Of a stretch of 63,080 nucleotides of DNA, positions 19,855 to 29,005 are shown piece after piece. A program made the translations under genes and the position numbers. A model generated the notes under the pieces. It did not search any database. It was not told the DNA's origin and worked only from the letters and a program-made list of their open reading frames with translations. The first letter of the stretch is position 1, and every line of letters starts with the position of its first letter. The stretch covers positions 1 to 63,080 of the forward strand of contig JAJTEY010000005.1 in the NCBI GenBank assembly GCA_021299855.1, in the 5' to 3' direction. Source of the DNA: Bacteroidota bacterium (lineage in GTDB: Bacteria > Bacteroidota > Bacteroidia > Palsa-965).

Positions 19855-20783
19855 ATTAAAATGCTGCACTTTTTCCGCAGCCATTGCAATGCTGCGTACA
19901 AGGTAAGCGAACCAAAAGTACGCCTGAAAAGTTTTCGTTTCACATCACCGGGAAGCTCACGATTCAACTCGCGGAGTGCAGAAGCGTTCCATCCATCTAT
20001 ATATACAGCTTTAGCTAACTGAAAACCCCATTCAGCGAGAGCCTCCTGTACGTTGATTCTGGGAGTCCATTTTTTGTAGAACAGTATTGCGTTCCTGCGC
20101 ATATGCAACCGATCTTTCTGCATACTGTTTGTATGCAGTCGGATCTTTACCAGATCCTCATTGACGAAATCGAAACTAAAGTTTTGCGCCACACGCAGCC
20201 AATAATCCCAGTCTTCAAAGGCCTTTAACGCTGTATCAAAACCTCCTGTAGCGGACGTACACAAGCGTTTCAATATTACACAACTAGCACTGCCGTTAAC
20301 AGCGTTACCGAGTGTAAGCTTTTCGAATACCTTACCTCGCATATTCGGGTTGAGCGGCAAAACGTACTCGCCCGTAACTGAGGCCCCTTTCTCGTCAATA
20401 AAGCGGAAACCGCCGTACACCAAACCAAGGTCTGACCACTGTGTATTGCTGAACACTTCCAGCTGTCGTTCCAGCTTTTGCGGCATCCACACATCATCAG
20501 CATCAAGAAACGCAATGTACTCTGCATTTGAAAGCGAAATACCTTTGTTTCGTGCAGCACTAAGACCGGCATTTGACTGATAGTGGTGCACGATCTTTGT
20601 ACTGGTTCTGTTCTTTTCTATCAACTCTTGAACCAGTTCGGCCGTATGGTCGGTAGAGCCGTCGTTAACGACAATGATCCGACCGGGAAGAACAGTCTGG
20701 GCCAAAACAGACTCAACAGCCTCCCGGATATAGCAACCCGTGTTGTAACAGGGTATAATAACATCTACTGAAGCAACTGTCAT
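19851..20783 (-). CDS. Glycosyltransferase family 2
   Basis: 'VDVIIPCYNTGCYIREAVESVLAQTVLPGRIIVVNDGSTDHT', 'YIAFLDADDVWMPQKLERQLE'. Confidence 0.94.
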   Translation of the reverse strand: MTVASVDVIIPCYNTGCYIREAVESVLAQTVLPGRIIVVNDGSTDHTAELVQELIEKNRTSTKIVHHYQSNAGLSAARNKGISLSNAEYIAFLDADDVWMPQKLERQLEVFSNTQWSDLGLVYGGFRFIDEKGASVTGEYVLPLNPNMRGKVFEKLTLGNAVNGSASCVILKRLCTSATGGFDTALKAFEDWDYWLRVAQNFSFDFVNEDLVKIRLHTNSMQKDRLHMRRNAILFYKKWTPRINVQEALAEWGFQLAKAVYIDGWNASALRELNRELPGDVKRKLFRRTFGSLTLYAALQWLRKKCSILI

Positions 20784-20785
20784 AG

Positions 20786-21736
20786 CTAGCGAAGAAGGAA
20801 TTTAAAGATGAGTTTTTCAGCAGGTCGAAGGAGATTATACCAAAATCCTTTATGTGTTGGAGTGATGAGACGGAAGGTATTCTGAAATCGGTCTCTCAAA
20901 TCAGTTTTTATTTCAGAAGCATCTTCTCCCACTACAAATTTATGTGAGAAGCCTTCGAATAAGATTCTTACTTCAGTAGGAGCAAGTTGAGTTCTCCTGA
21001 ATCCACAGTGAGAAAGCGCATTGAGTGCCTGCGATGTTAGCGAGGGAAAATGAAATGCGATATTGATTCTGCGTTGATTAATCTGTCGGATGATGCTGTT
21101 CCCGGTTGTGTGCGACAGTCCCGATTTCAACACACGGTATTTAAGCAGCACTTCCGTCAGATTTGCCACCTTGTAATTCTGTGCGATGGACGACCACATG
21201 CCGTAATCATCAAAGAGATCATTACTGCGGGGAAACTCACCTGCCTTCACAAGACATTCCCTACGGAACATGACCGTTGAACTTACAAAATAATTATCCC
21301 ATAACAACCCATATTGCAAACGCGAATTTGTCGCAGCATGCCGATGCCAGCCAATAGTTTTCCCATCGCTGTCAATGATCTCAGCTGCTGCACCAACCAA
21401 ACCGTAATCCGGATTGCCGTCAAGAAAATCTGCTTCCTTTTGCAAGCGATCCGGCAGAGCAACGTCATCTGCATCGAGCCTGGCCACGTAAGGCGCCTTA
21501 CAGTAATTCAAGGCATGATTCAATGCAGACGAGACTCCCTGATTGGCCTGATGATAGATCTGAATCCGGGGATCTGAGAACTGTTTCAGAATATATCCTG
21601 AATCATCGGTAGATCCATCATTGACGATGATCAGCTCCCAATCCGTTAAAGTCTGTGCAAGAATACTGCTTACAGATTGAAACAACCAATTTCCTGCATT
21701 GTAAACAGGCATTATAACACTTACTTTGGGACTCAT
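20786..21736 (-). CDS. Glycosyltransferase family 2
   Basis: 'VSVIMPVYNAGNWLFQSVSSILAQTLTDWELIIVNDGSTDDS', 'YVARLDADDVALPDRL'. Confidence 0.94.
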   Translation of the reverse strand: MSPKVSVIMPVYNAGNWLFQSVSSILAQTLTDWELIIVNDGSTDDSGYILKQFSDPRIQIYHQANQGVSSALNHALNYCKAPYVARLDADDVALPDRLQKEADFLDGNPDYGLVGAAAEIIDSDGKTIGWHRHAATNSRLQYGLLWDNYFVSSTVMFRRECLVKAGEFPRSNDLFDDYGMWSSIAQNYKVANLTEVLLKYRVLKSGLSHTTGNSIIRQINQRRINIAFHFPSLTSQALNALSHCGFRRTQLAPTEVRILFEGFSHKFVVGEDASEIKTDLRDRFQNTFRLITPTHKGFWYNLLRPAEKLIFKFLLR

Positions 21737-21738
21737 GT

Positions 21739-22476
21739 TTATTTCTTAACGAACCAGAAACATCCACAACCATAGGTTTGTTTGTCAGCAAATTCCTCTG
21801 GCACATTCTCTACAAGACCGCCATCCTTTTCACTGTCAGGAACCAGACTGAACTCCCGCAGTTCAAACCCGGCAAAGGCCTCAAGGATCTGAGAGTAGCT
21901 GTAAATGCGATGTGCATTGAACTGTATTCGGGATCTACCTATCGGAGTAACAAACAATAAAGAGCCGCCCGGCCTTACAACTCTTTTCAGTTCTCCAATG
22001 GCTTTAAGATCTCCATCGTAGTCGATAGGATCACCGTACCGTCCGAGGCCAACATGTTCAACCGTGTGCATACATGAAAGGGACTCCACAGAGTTGGACT
22101 CAAACGGCAGATTATGAAGATCTGCTGCACCGGAACTGAGATCGGAGAGTTCGAGTAATGCCGGTCTGTAATCGTAGAATCGAACCGGAATGAACGCAGA
22201 AAGACCGGCACAAAAGTGAAGACTCGAGGAAATATCAATATGCTCACTCGGTGCGATCTCCTTCACTTTGCGAATGGCCCATGCAACATGATAAACATAA
22301 TGTCTGTCAAATCCTGTGTTGGATGTTGCATCATCCAGGCAAGGAAAAAAATCCTCACTGCGAAGCGAAAAACGGGACCGTGTCTTTGATTCCAAATGAC
22401 GAAGCACTTCGTATTGCTTACGAAATTTCGACTTCTGTCTTGATCGTACGATCAGTCCTCTTATTGCACCGAGCAT
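21739..22476 (-). CDS. DUF268 family protein (methyltransferase-like fold)
   Basis: 'FDRHYVYHVAWAIRKVKEIAPSEHIDISSSLHFCAGLSAFIPVRFYDYRPALLELSDLSSGAADLHNLPFESNSVESLSCMHTVEHVGLGRYGDPIDYDGDLKAIGELKRVVRPGGSLLFVTPIG'. Confidence 0.85.
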   Translation of the reverse strand: MLGAIRGLIVRSRQKSKFRKQYEVLRHLESKTRSRFSLRSEDFFPCLDDATSNTGFDRHYVYHVAWAIRKVKEIAPSEHIDISSSLHFCAGLSAFIPVRFYDYRPALLELSDLSSGAADLHNLPFESNSVESLSCMHTVEHVGLGRYGDPIDYDGDLKAIGELKRVVRPGGSLLFVTPIGRSRIQFNAHRIYSYSQILEAFAGFELREFSLVPDSEKDGGLVENVPEEFADKQTYGCGCFWFVKK

Positions 22477-22495
22477 GTCTGGGATTATTGTTTAG

Positions 22496-23737
22496 TTAGC
22501 TGATCTGGCGAATTTGTATAGGGCATTGATTCAGGATCAATCCGCTGCGGTAGTTTATGATTCGATCGTCGGGCTTGGCCTCAGCGGCATCCGATACTTC
22601 AAAGGTTACAACATTATCTTCGTAATGAAAATTGCGTTGCTGTTCAGACAGACCTATGATAAGTTTGTATATTCCGGGAGCCAGCATGATATCATTGAAA
22701 GATACAACAGCATCATATGTTCCGGGCTTCATCGGCTTGGCACTATCCCACACAGTACGAACCGGTTGTTCCATGAGCGTAGAGATCCCCAATCCCAGAA
22801 TAAAATGATCCAGTGGTTTATAGATTGTGAAGTTTACACGTACCTGCCAATGGGTCAAAACAGGTATCTCAGCAACAGGCTTACCTGACACATTCTCTAT
22901 ACCAACAGAATCGATCTTTCCGGGCAAATCAGCACCAGCAGGAGGATCAAATTCAAACACCGCTTGCTCACTGCTATTCTGGTCGAGATATTTTCCGATC
23001 ACATCATCGATGCCACCGCTGGTAACCAGTTTCCCTTTATGAAGGAGAATACCTGTATTACAAAGCTTTTGAACCGCATCCATATTATGACTCACAAACA
23101 AAATTGTTCTCCCCTCACCAGCCACTTCTTTCATGCGACCCAAACATTTTTTCTGAAACGTTGCATCACCCACCGCCAGCACTTCATCCACAATTAAAAT
23201 TTCGGGTTCTAAATGTGCAGCCACTGCGAAAGCCAATCGTACATACATGCCGGATGAATAGCGTTTCACCGGTGTATCCAGAAAACGTTCCACCTCAGCA
23301 AAGGCAACAATTTCATCAAACTTCTTTTTGATTTCATCGCGGGACATACCGAGAATAGAGCCATTCAGAAAAATATTTTCACGTCCTGAAAGCTCCGGGT
23401 GAAACCCTGTTCCAACTTCCAGCAAACTGGCCACACGACCATCGAGCACAATTCTACCTTTTGTTGGAGCAACAATTCTACTCAACACTTTCAACAAGGT
23501 CGATTTCCCCGCACCGTTTCTGCCTACTATGCCAACTCGATCACCTTGTGCAATGGAAAAGCTGATATCATCTAACGCGAGAAAAGTTTCTTTCGTTTGA
23601 TTGCTCAATTGACCTTTCGCCAAAGCTTTTACACGATCTGCCAAAGTATCACGCAACGTACTGTACGAACTTGCCTTTTGATGGCGCAGCTCATATTGCT
23701 TGGTTAAATGTTGGACGTCGATTACGATATTGGACAT
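22496..23737 (-). CDS. wzt: ABC transporter ATP-binding protein, polysaccharide export (Wzt-like) with C-terminal carbohydrate-binding domain
   Basis: Walker A 'GRNGAGKSTLLKVLSRI', signature 'YSSGMYVRLAFAVAAHLEPEILIVDEVLAVGDATFQ'; about 150-aa C-terminal beta-rich extension. Confidence 0.92.
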   Translation of the reverse strand: MSNIVIDVQHLTKQYELRHQKASSYSTLRDTLADRVKALAKGQLSNQTKETFLALDDISFSIAQGDRVGIVGRNGAGKSTLLKVLSRIVAPTKGRIVLDGRVASLLEVGTGFHPELSGRENIFLNGSILGMSRDEIKKKFDEIVAFAEVERFLDTPVKRYSSGMYVRLAFAVAAHLEPEILIVDEVLAVGDATFQKKCLGRMKEVAGEGRTILFVSHNMDAVQKLCNTGILLHKGKLVTSGGIDDVIGKYLDQNSSEQAVFEFDPPAGADLPGKIDSVGIENVSGKPVAEIPVLTHWQVRVNFTIYKPLDHFILGLGISTLMEQPVRTVWDSAKPMKPGTYDAVVSFNDIMLAPGIYKLIIGLSEQQRNFHYEDNVVTFEVSDAAEAKPDDRIINYRSGLILNQCPIQIRQIS

Positions 23738-23740
23738 GAA

Positions 23741-24601
23741 CTATATTTGATCAGCAAACGATTTTTCCGTATTTCTAAAATACGTGATTCCTACCACGAT
23801 TGCGACAAGTGAAACCGCACTGGAAATCAGAAAATATTTCAATTCCACACCAAATGTTCCGCCTAACAAACACCAGCGAAACCCTTCAATTACTGCCACC
23901 ATCGGATTTAACGAATACAAGTATTTAACTGCTTCATGCAACTCAGGACGATTGTAAATATCACTGCTGCTAAACGCAATAGGCGACACAAATAATCCCA
24001 ACTGAACAACAAACGGCAACGCGTATCTGAAGTCACGATACTTTACATTTAGTGCTCCGAAGAACAATCCGAAACCTAAGGCACCAATTACAGTGAGCAG
24101 TATAAATAACGGTAAGAGTGAAATAGTCCAAGTTGGCGTATGACCAATATAAAGCATTAATCCCGCAAGAATAAGAAGTGAAAGTGCGAAGTCGAGCAAG
24201 CACACCAAAACAGTACTTAACGGGATAATAATACGTGGAAAATACACTTTGGTGATGAGATTCGTATTAGATACTAACGAATTGCTGGAATCGTTCAACG
24301 CTGCGGAAAATAGTTGCCATGGAATAGTTGCTGCCGTTACCAGCAAAATACGGGACATTCCGTTTGTGTCAGTTCCGTAAATAGAACCCAAAAAAGTAAA
24401 CACAACTATGGTTAGCAAAGGGCGGATTAATGCCCAGGCAACACCAATAACAGTTTGTTTGTAACGAACGGTGACATCGCGCCAAGCCAAAAAGTAAAGA
24501 AGTCCCTTAAACGTGAAGAGATCCTTCCAGTAGTTTCCGCCTGCCTTTTCGGCTTCAATGACAATGCGATTCCCCATGAGGTGAGCATTACTTCTGAGCA
24601 C
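23741..24601 (-). CDS. wzm: ABC transporter permease, polysaccharide export (Wzm-like)
   Basis: ABC2_membrane signature 'LAWRDVTVRYKQTVIGVAWALIRPLLTIVVFTFLG', 'LNVKYRDFRYALPFVVQLGLFVSPIAFS'. Confidence 0.92.
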   Translation of the reverse strand: MLRSNAHLMGNRIVIEAEKAGGNYWKDLFTFKGLLYFLAWRDVTVRYKQTVIGVAWALIRPLLTIVVFTFLGSIYGTDTNGMSRILLVTAATIPWQLFSAALNDSSNSLVSNTNLITKVYFPRIIIPLSTVLVCLLDFALSLLILAGLMLYIGHTPTWTISLLPLFILLTVIGALGFGLFFGALNVKYRDFRYALPFVVQLGLFVSPIAFSSSDIYNRPELHEAVKYLYSLNPMVAVIEGFRWCLLGGTFGVELKYFLISSAVSLVAIVVGITYFRNTEKSFADQI

Positions 24602-24653
24602 TATAAAAATAATTCAGGGAAACGACTTTTAAGTTCGCCTCCCTGTAATACGA

Positions 24654-26198
24654 TTACTTCGCAACGCTTATTGAACGTGTTTCACGGATCACGGTAACTT
24701 TTACTTGTCCCGGATACGTCATTTCGTTCTGAATTTTACTTGCAATATCCAACGATAACGTTTCTGCGTCTTTATCGGAAACTTTTTCCGATGCAACGAT
24801 TACGCGCAACTCACGACCGGCCTGAATAGCATATGTTTTATCTACACCGGGATACGATAACGCCAACGATTCCAGATCTTTCAAACGCTTGATGTATTGC
24901 TCCACCACTTCACGACGCGCGCCGGGACGTGCACCTGAGATAGCATCACATACTTGAACGATTGGCGAAATCAATGAAGTCATTTCAATTTCATCGTGGT
25001 GCGCACCGATGGCATTGCATACCTCAGGCTTTTCCTTGAACTTCTCGGCCAATTTCATACCCAGAATGGCGTGTGGCAATTCCGGTTCATCATCCGGCAC
25101 TTTCCCGATATCGTGCAACAATCCGGCACGCTTGGCAACCTTTGGATTTAAGCCCAATTCAGATGCCATTATCGCACAAAGATTCGCTACTTCACGTGAG
25201 TGTTGCAACAAATTCTGCCCGTACGATGAGCGGTATTTCATACGTCCAACCATTCGGATCAATTCAGGATGCAAACCGTGAATACCTAAGTCAATTGCTG
25301 TGCGTTTACCGGTTTCAATAATTTCTTCTTCCACCTGACGCTTCACCTTTTCTACCACTTCTTCAATGCGAGCAGGGTGAATACGACCGTCAGAAACCAA
25401 TTGGTGCAATGACAAACGAGCAATTTCGCGGCGAACAGGATCAAATCCTGACAGAATGATCGCTTCCGGCGTATCGTCAACAATAATCTCGATACCGGTT
25501 GCAGCTTCTAACGCCCGAATGTTACGCCCTTCGCGACCGATAATTCGGCCTTTCATTTCATCACCTTCAATGTGGAATACAGAAACCGAGTTTTCTACTG
25601 CATGTTCTGTTGCCACACGCTGAATCGTTTGGATCACGATACGCTTTGCTTCTTTATTAGCAGAAATTTTCGCCTCGTCCATAATGTCTTTCACATACGA
25701 CATGGCGTCCGTGCGGGCAATAGCTTTCAACGATTCCATCAATTGAGCCTTTGCATCTTCCGCAGAAATACCGGAAATAGTTTCCAGTTGTTCCACTTGC
25801 TTGCGATGCAATTTCTCTACTTCCTCTTCTTTACCTTTTACCAAATCCAACTGGTGTTCTAAGTCTTTACGACGCTTTTCCAACTCGTTTTCTTTACGCT
25901 TGGTCTCTTCCAGTTTTTGATTTACGGATTGCTCTTTCTGTTTGATTCGGTTTTCTGCTTGCGTAATTTGATTGTTGCGTTCCTGAACCGTCTTTTCGTG
26001 TTCTTGCTTCAGTTGCAGAAACTTTTCTTTGGCCTGCAACAACTTCTCTTTCTTGATGGTTTCTCCATCAATTTCCGCCTGTTTCAATTTATCCTGTGCC
26101 TTTCGCTCAATAGCGCTTCGCAATACCGAAGCCACCACCACAGCACCGGCCAAAACACCGGCAACACCGGCTATAATGGCTATTACAATTGGGGACAT
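24654..26198 (-). CDS. rny: Ribonuclease Y
   Basis: N-terminal TM and coiled coil; KH '[47 protein letters not shown]'; HD '[11 protein letters not shown]'. Confidence 0.98.
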   Translation of the reverse strand: MSPIVIAIIAGVAGVLAGAVVVASVLRSAIERKAQDKLKQAEIDGETIKKEKLLQAKEKFLQLKQEHEKTVQERNNQITQAENRIKQKEQSVNQKLEETKRKENELEKRRKDLEHQLDLVKGKEEEVEKLHRKQVEQLETISGISAEDAKAQLMESLKAIARTDAMSYVKDIMDEAKISANKEAKRIVIQTIQRVATEHAVENSVSVFHIEGDEMKGRIIGREGRNIRALEAATGIEIIVDDTPEAIILSGFDPVRREIARLSLHQLVSDGRIHPARIEEVVEKVKRQVEEEIIETGKRTAIDLGIHGLHPELIRMVGRMKYRSSYGQNLLQHSREVANLCAIMASELGLNPKVAKRAGLLHDIGKVPDDEPELPHAILGMKLAEKFKEKPEVCNAIGAHHDEIEMTSLISPIVQVCDAISGARPGARREVVEQYIKRLKDLESLALSYPGVDKTYAIQAGRELRVIVASEKVSDKDAETLSLDIASKIQNEMTYPGQVKVTVIRETRSISVAK

Positions 26199-26302
26199 AA
26201 GTCAGTTTTTATTAGTTAAACAAATCTCTTGTTTCGCAACCAAATAACTGCGCTTACTGCGGAAAAATCATGAACAGGAAAATGTATATAAACTGATATA
26301 CA

Positions 26303-26602
26303 CTAATTGGAAGAAGCGGAAATCCCCTGATCTAAAAGTTGGTTCAGATACAATAAGTCCTGCGCCAGTTGCTGCTCTTGAGAAGCACTTTTGTTTTGGG
26401 ATTCCAGGTACATGGTTGCAAATTGCAATGCCGCCATTGCCAACAAGTCTTGCTTATCACGCACGGAATAGCGCGCTTCCAGCTGAGCCACACGATCATT
26501 AATGCGCTTTGCTGCGTCATTAACGAACGATTCTTCGTGATCCTCCACGGTTAGTGGATAGGTTCTGCCTGCAACTTGTATTTTGACGGACTTTGCGCCC
26601 AT
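26303..26602 (-). CDS. zapA: Cell division protein ZapA
   Basis: 'VKIQVAGRTYPLTVEDHEESFVNDAAKRINDRVAQLEARYSVRDKQDLLAMAALQFA'; adjacent to rny as in many Bacteroidota. Confidence 0.88.
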   Translation of the reverse strand: MGAKSVKIQVAGRTYPLTVEDHEESFVNDAAKRINDRVAQLEARYSVRDKQDLLAMAALQFATMYLESQNKSASQEQQLAQDLLYLNQLLDQGISASSN

Positions 26603-26627
26603 TTTACCAATTTTAGTTCGTTCTCCT

Positions 26628-26918
26628 CTACCTGTTCAGCTGTGCGATACAATGATCGATTTCCCGCACCAGCTCATTTATCTTGAGTTTTAAAGCAAGA
26701 TTCTTTTCATCCGTGTCGGCTACCGTTTTTGCAACTGCCATAGCTTTTAACCTATGATTTAGCCGTTCGTTGTCGGTTTCCAACACTGCAATACGTTCTT
26801 TCAATTCGGTCACCTGCGCTAAAAGGCGACCATTCTCAGCGCGTAATGCTTCCTGCAAAGCTACTAATTTTTGAGCTTTGTCCCTGAGTTGCAGAATAAT
26901 AGAAGCACTAGTTTCCAT
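26628..26918 (-). CDS. Small coiled-coil protein upstream of zapA (ZapB-like candidate)
   Basis: ATG at 26918 preferred; 96 aa, strong heptad pattern 'LRAENGRLLAQVTELKERIAVLETDNERLNHRLKAM'; same strand and adjacent to zapA. Confidence 0.65.
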   Translation of the reverse strand: METSASIILQLRDKAQKLVALQEALRAENGRLLAQVTELKERIAVLETDNERLNHRLKAMAVAKTVADTDEKNLALKLKINELVREIDHCIAQLNR

Positions 26919-26988
26919 AAACGATCGCAGCACCCTGAATTTCAGAGTACAACAAATGTAAGCATTGCACCAAATTACTTTACAATTC

Positions 26989-27003
26989 TGGTATGTATCT
27001 TGC
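26989..27003 (+). promoter_or_regulatory. Candidate sigma-54-like promoter (TGGTATG-N4-TTGC) upstream of the M23 peptidase
   Basis: TGGTATGTATCTTGC; GG and GC with correct spacing; would imply a very short leader to the ATG at 27016. Confidence 0.35.
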
Positions 27004-27015
27004 GGAAGATAAATT

Positions 27016-28728
27016 ATGAAACAAAACATTTTTGTCGGGCTGATGATGCTAGTGAACTTGATGGTGTCTGCACAAGCGGATTCACTGTATCCATCAGGCT
27101 ACTTTAAACTTCCGATGGATATTCCGGCAAAGATTTCAGGAAACTTTGGGGAATTGCGTCCAAATCATTTTCATGCCGGGCTTGATTTTACTACTTCCGG
27201 CAAAGAAGGTTATCCGGTAAAAGCATCGGCAGACGGATATGTTTCCAGAATCAAAATTAGCCCTTGGGGTTACGGCAAAGTCGTGTATGTGACTCATCCC
27301 AATGGTTATGTCACGGTTTATGCGCACTTGCAAAAGTTTTCCGGTGCTTTAGCCACCTATGTAAGCAAGCAACAAGCGTTGAAAGAATCATTTGAAGTGG
27401 AAGTTTTTCCACTGCCCGAAGAACTTGTGGTAAAACAAGGACAAACACTGGGATTATCAGGAAATACTGGAAGTTCAGGTGGGCCGCATTTACACTTCGA
27501 AATCCGGGACGCTAAAACGGAAGAAGCCATTAACCCTCAACTTTTCGGACTTCCGGTTGCTGATGCTGTGGCACCAACTGCAGTTGGCTTGGCGGTTTAT
27601 CCTTTGAATCCGCAATCTTGCGTAAATGGCAAATCGACTGTGCAGCGATTCGATTTGGTAAAAACAGCCGGGGGATACAGTATTGCCGGGAAAGATAGTT
27701 TGGTGGTTTATGGAAATGTAGGATTTGCAATAGAAGCCTTTGACACAGAAACACAAGCACACGGAAAAAATGGTGTATTCGAAGTGATTTTGAATCATAA
27801 TGGCAAAGCAATTTATCAGCACCGAATGGACAGAATTGCATTCGAAAAATCACGCTACATCAATTGCTTTGTAGATTATTCCACGAAACAATCTACCGGC
27901 AAATACTACATGCGTTCGTGGAAATATCCCAATAATGAATTGAATTATGTGATGACTCCTGGACCTGAAGGAACCTTGTTTACTTCAACCGGCAAACACA
28001 CCTTACGTTATTTATTGCGAGACGTAAAGGGCAACACGACAAAAGTTGATTTTACGGTTTACAGTAAAAATTCACCGTGCACAAGCACCGCTGCTTACAA
28101 GCCTGTTGAACAGGTCGCAGTGTGGCAACAAGAAAATGTATTTGAAGAACCGGGACGTTTTCGGTTTGTAATACCGGCAAAGGCGCTATACCAAAACGAG
28201 TATTTTACCTATAAAACTTCGAAATCTACTTTTGGATTTTCAGTTACGCTGGGCGACGAAAAAATTCCGGCACAACTTCCATGCTCGTTGCATATTAATG
28301 CTCATGTGCCAACAACTTGGCAAAATAAATTGCTGGTTGTAAAAACTGATACAAAAGGTAAAGTAACTGCGGTTGGTGGTACTTGGAACACAGATGGTGT
28401 TTCAACTACAGTTAAGGAATTGGGAACTTACAAGATATCGATAGATACAATTGCTCCGAAAATTACACCGATGAACTTCGATCTCAACGGCAATACGCAA
28501 ACTGTGTTATCAATAACAGAAATGAAATTCAGAATCGGAGACAACCTCTCGGGAATTCAAAGCTATCGTTGTGAGATCAACGGTAAATGGGTGCTTGCTG
28601 AATACGAGCCTAAATTGAATCAATTATCAGTAAATGTATCTTCCCTGAATGGTGATCTACAACTGAAATTGATAGTTACCGACAAGTGCGGTAACGCAAT
28701 CAGCTACGAAAAATCATTCCGACGTTAA
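27016..28728 (+). CDS. M23 family metallopeptidase (LytM), secreted
   Basis: Signal peptide; 'HFHAGLDFTTSGKEGYPVKASADGYVSRIKISPWGYGKVVYVTHPNGYVTVYAHLQKF', 'GNTGSSGGPHLHFEIRD'. Confidence 0.94.
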   Translation: MKQNIFVGLMMLVNLMVSAQADSLYPSGYFKLPMDIPAKISGNFGELRPNHFHAGLDFTTSGKEGYPVKASADGYVSRIKISPWGYGKVVYVTHPNGYVTVYAHLQKFSGALATYVSKQQALKESFEVEVFPLPEELVVKQGQTLGLSGNTGSSGGPHLHFEIRDAKTEEAINPQLFGLPVADAVAPTAVGLAVYPLNPQSCVNGKSTVQRFDLVKTAGGYSIAGKDSLVVYGNVGFAIEAFDTETQAHGKNGVFEVILNHNGKAIYQHRMDRIAFEKSRYINCFVDYSTKQSTGKYYMRSWKYPNNELNYVMTPGPEGTLFTSTGKHTLRYLLRDVKGNTTKVDFTVYSKNSPCTSTAAYKPVEQVAVWQQENVFEEPGRFRFVIPAKALYQNEYFTYKTSKSTFGFSVTLGDEKIPAQLPCSLHINAHVPTTWQNKLLVVKTDTKGKVTAVGGTWNTDGVSTTVKELGTYKISIDTIAPKITPMNFDLNGNTQTVLSITEMKFRIGDNLSGIQSYRCEINGKWVLAEYEPKLNQLSVNVSSLNGDLQLKLIVTDKCGNAISYEKSFRR

Positions 28729-28778
28729 ATTATTGGAGGAACTGAATTCATGCATCGGCATACCCTAACCGTATTATT

Positions 28779-28920
28779 TCAACGATCTTAATCACATCTT
28801 CTTGTATTGCCGGATGCGCGCTGGTTAAATGCGTGAATGCTCTATTACTATTAATAGCGCGTTGAACTTTGGGGTAGTTGTTCGCTACTGGTTCTTATGC
28901 CTGCAAAAATTGATGGATTT
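28779..28920 (-). pseudogene. Possible degraded coding remnant (low confidence)
   Basis: Minus-strand reading 'EPVANNYPKVQRAINSNRAFTHLTSAHPAIQEDVIKIVEIIRLGYADA*', preceded in another frame by 'TSIIVNPSIFAGIRTSSEQ'; no intact start. Confidence 0.25.
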
Positions 28921-29005
28921 ACAATTATTGACGTAGTTAGAGTTTCAGATCAAACTGTTCTACTCTTAAAAAGTTTCAGCAATTAAACAATTTAGATCAA
29001 ATCAC

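Noticed and set aside
26199-26302. 6S RNA expected near zapA/rny
   Set aside because: The gap is only about 104 bp and I see no long bulged hairpin typical of 6S RNA.
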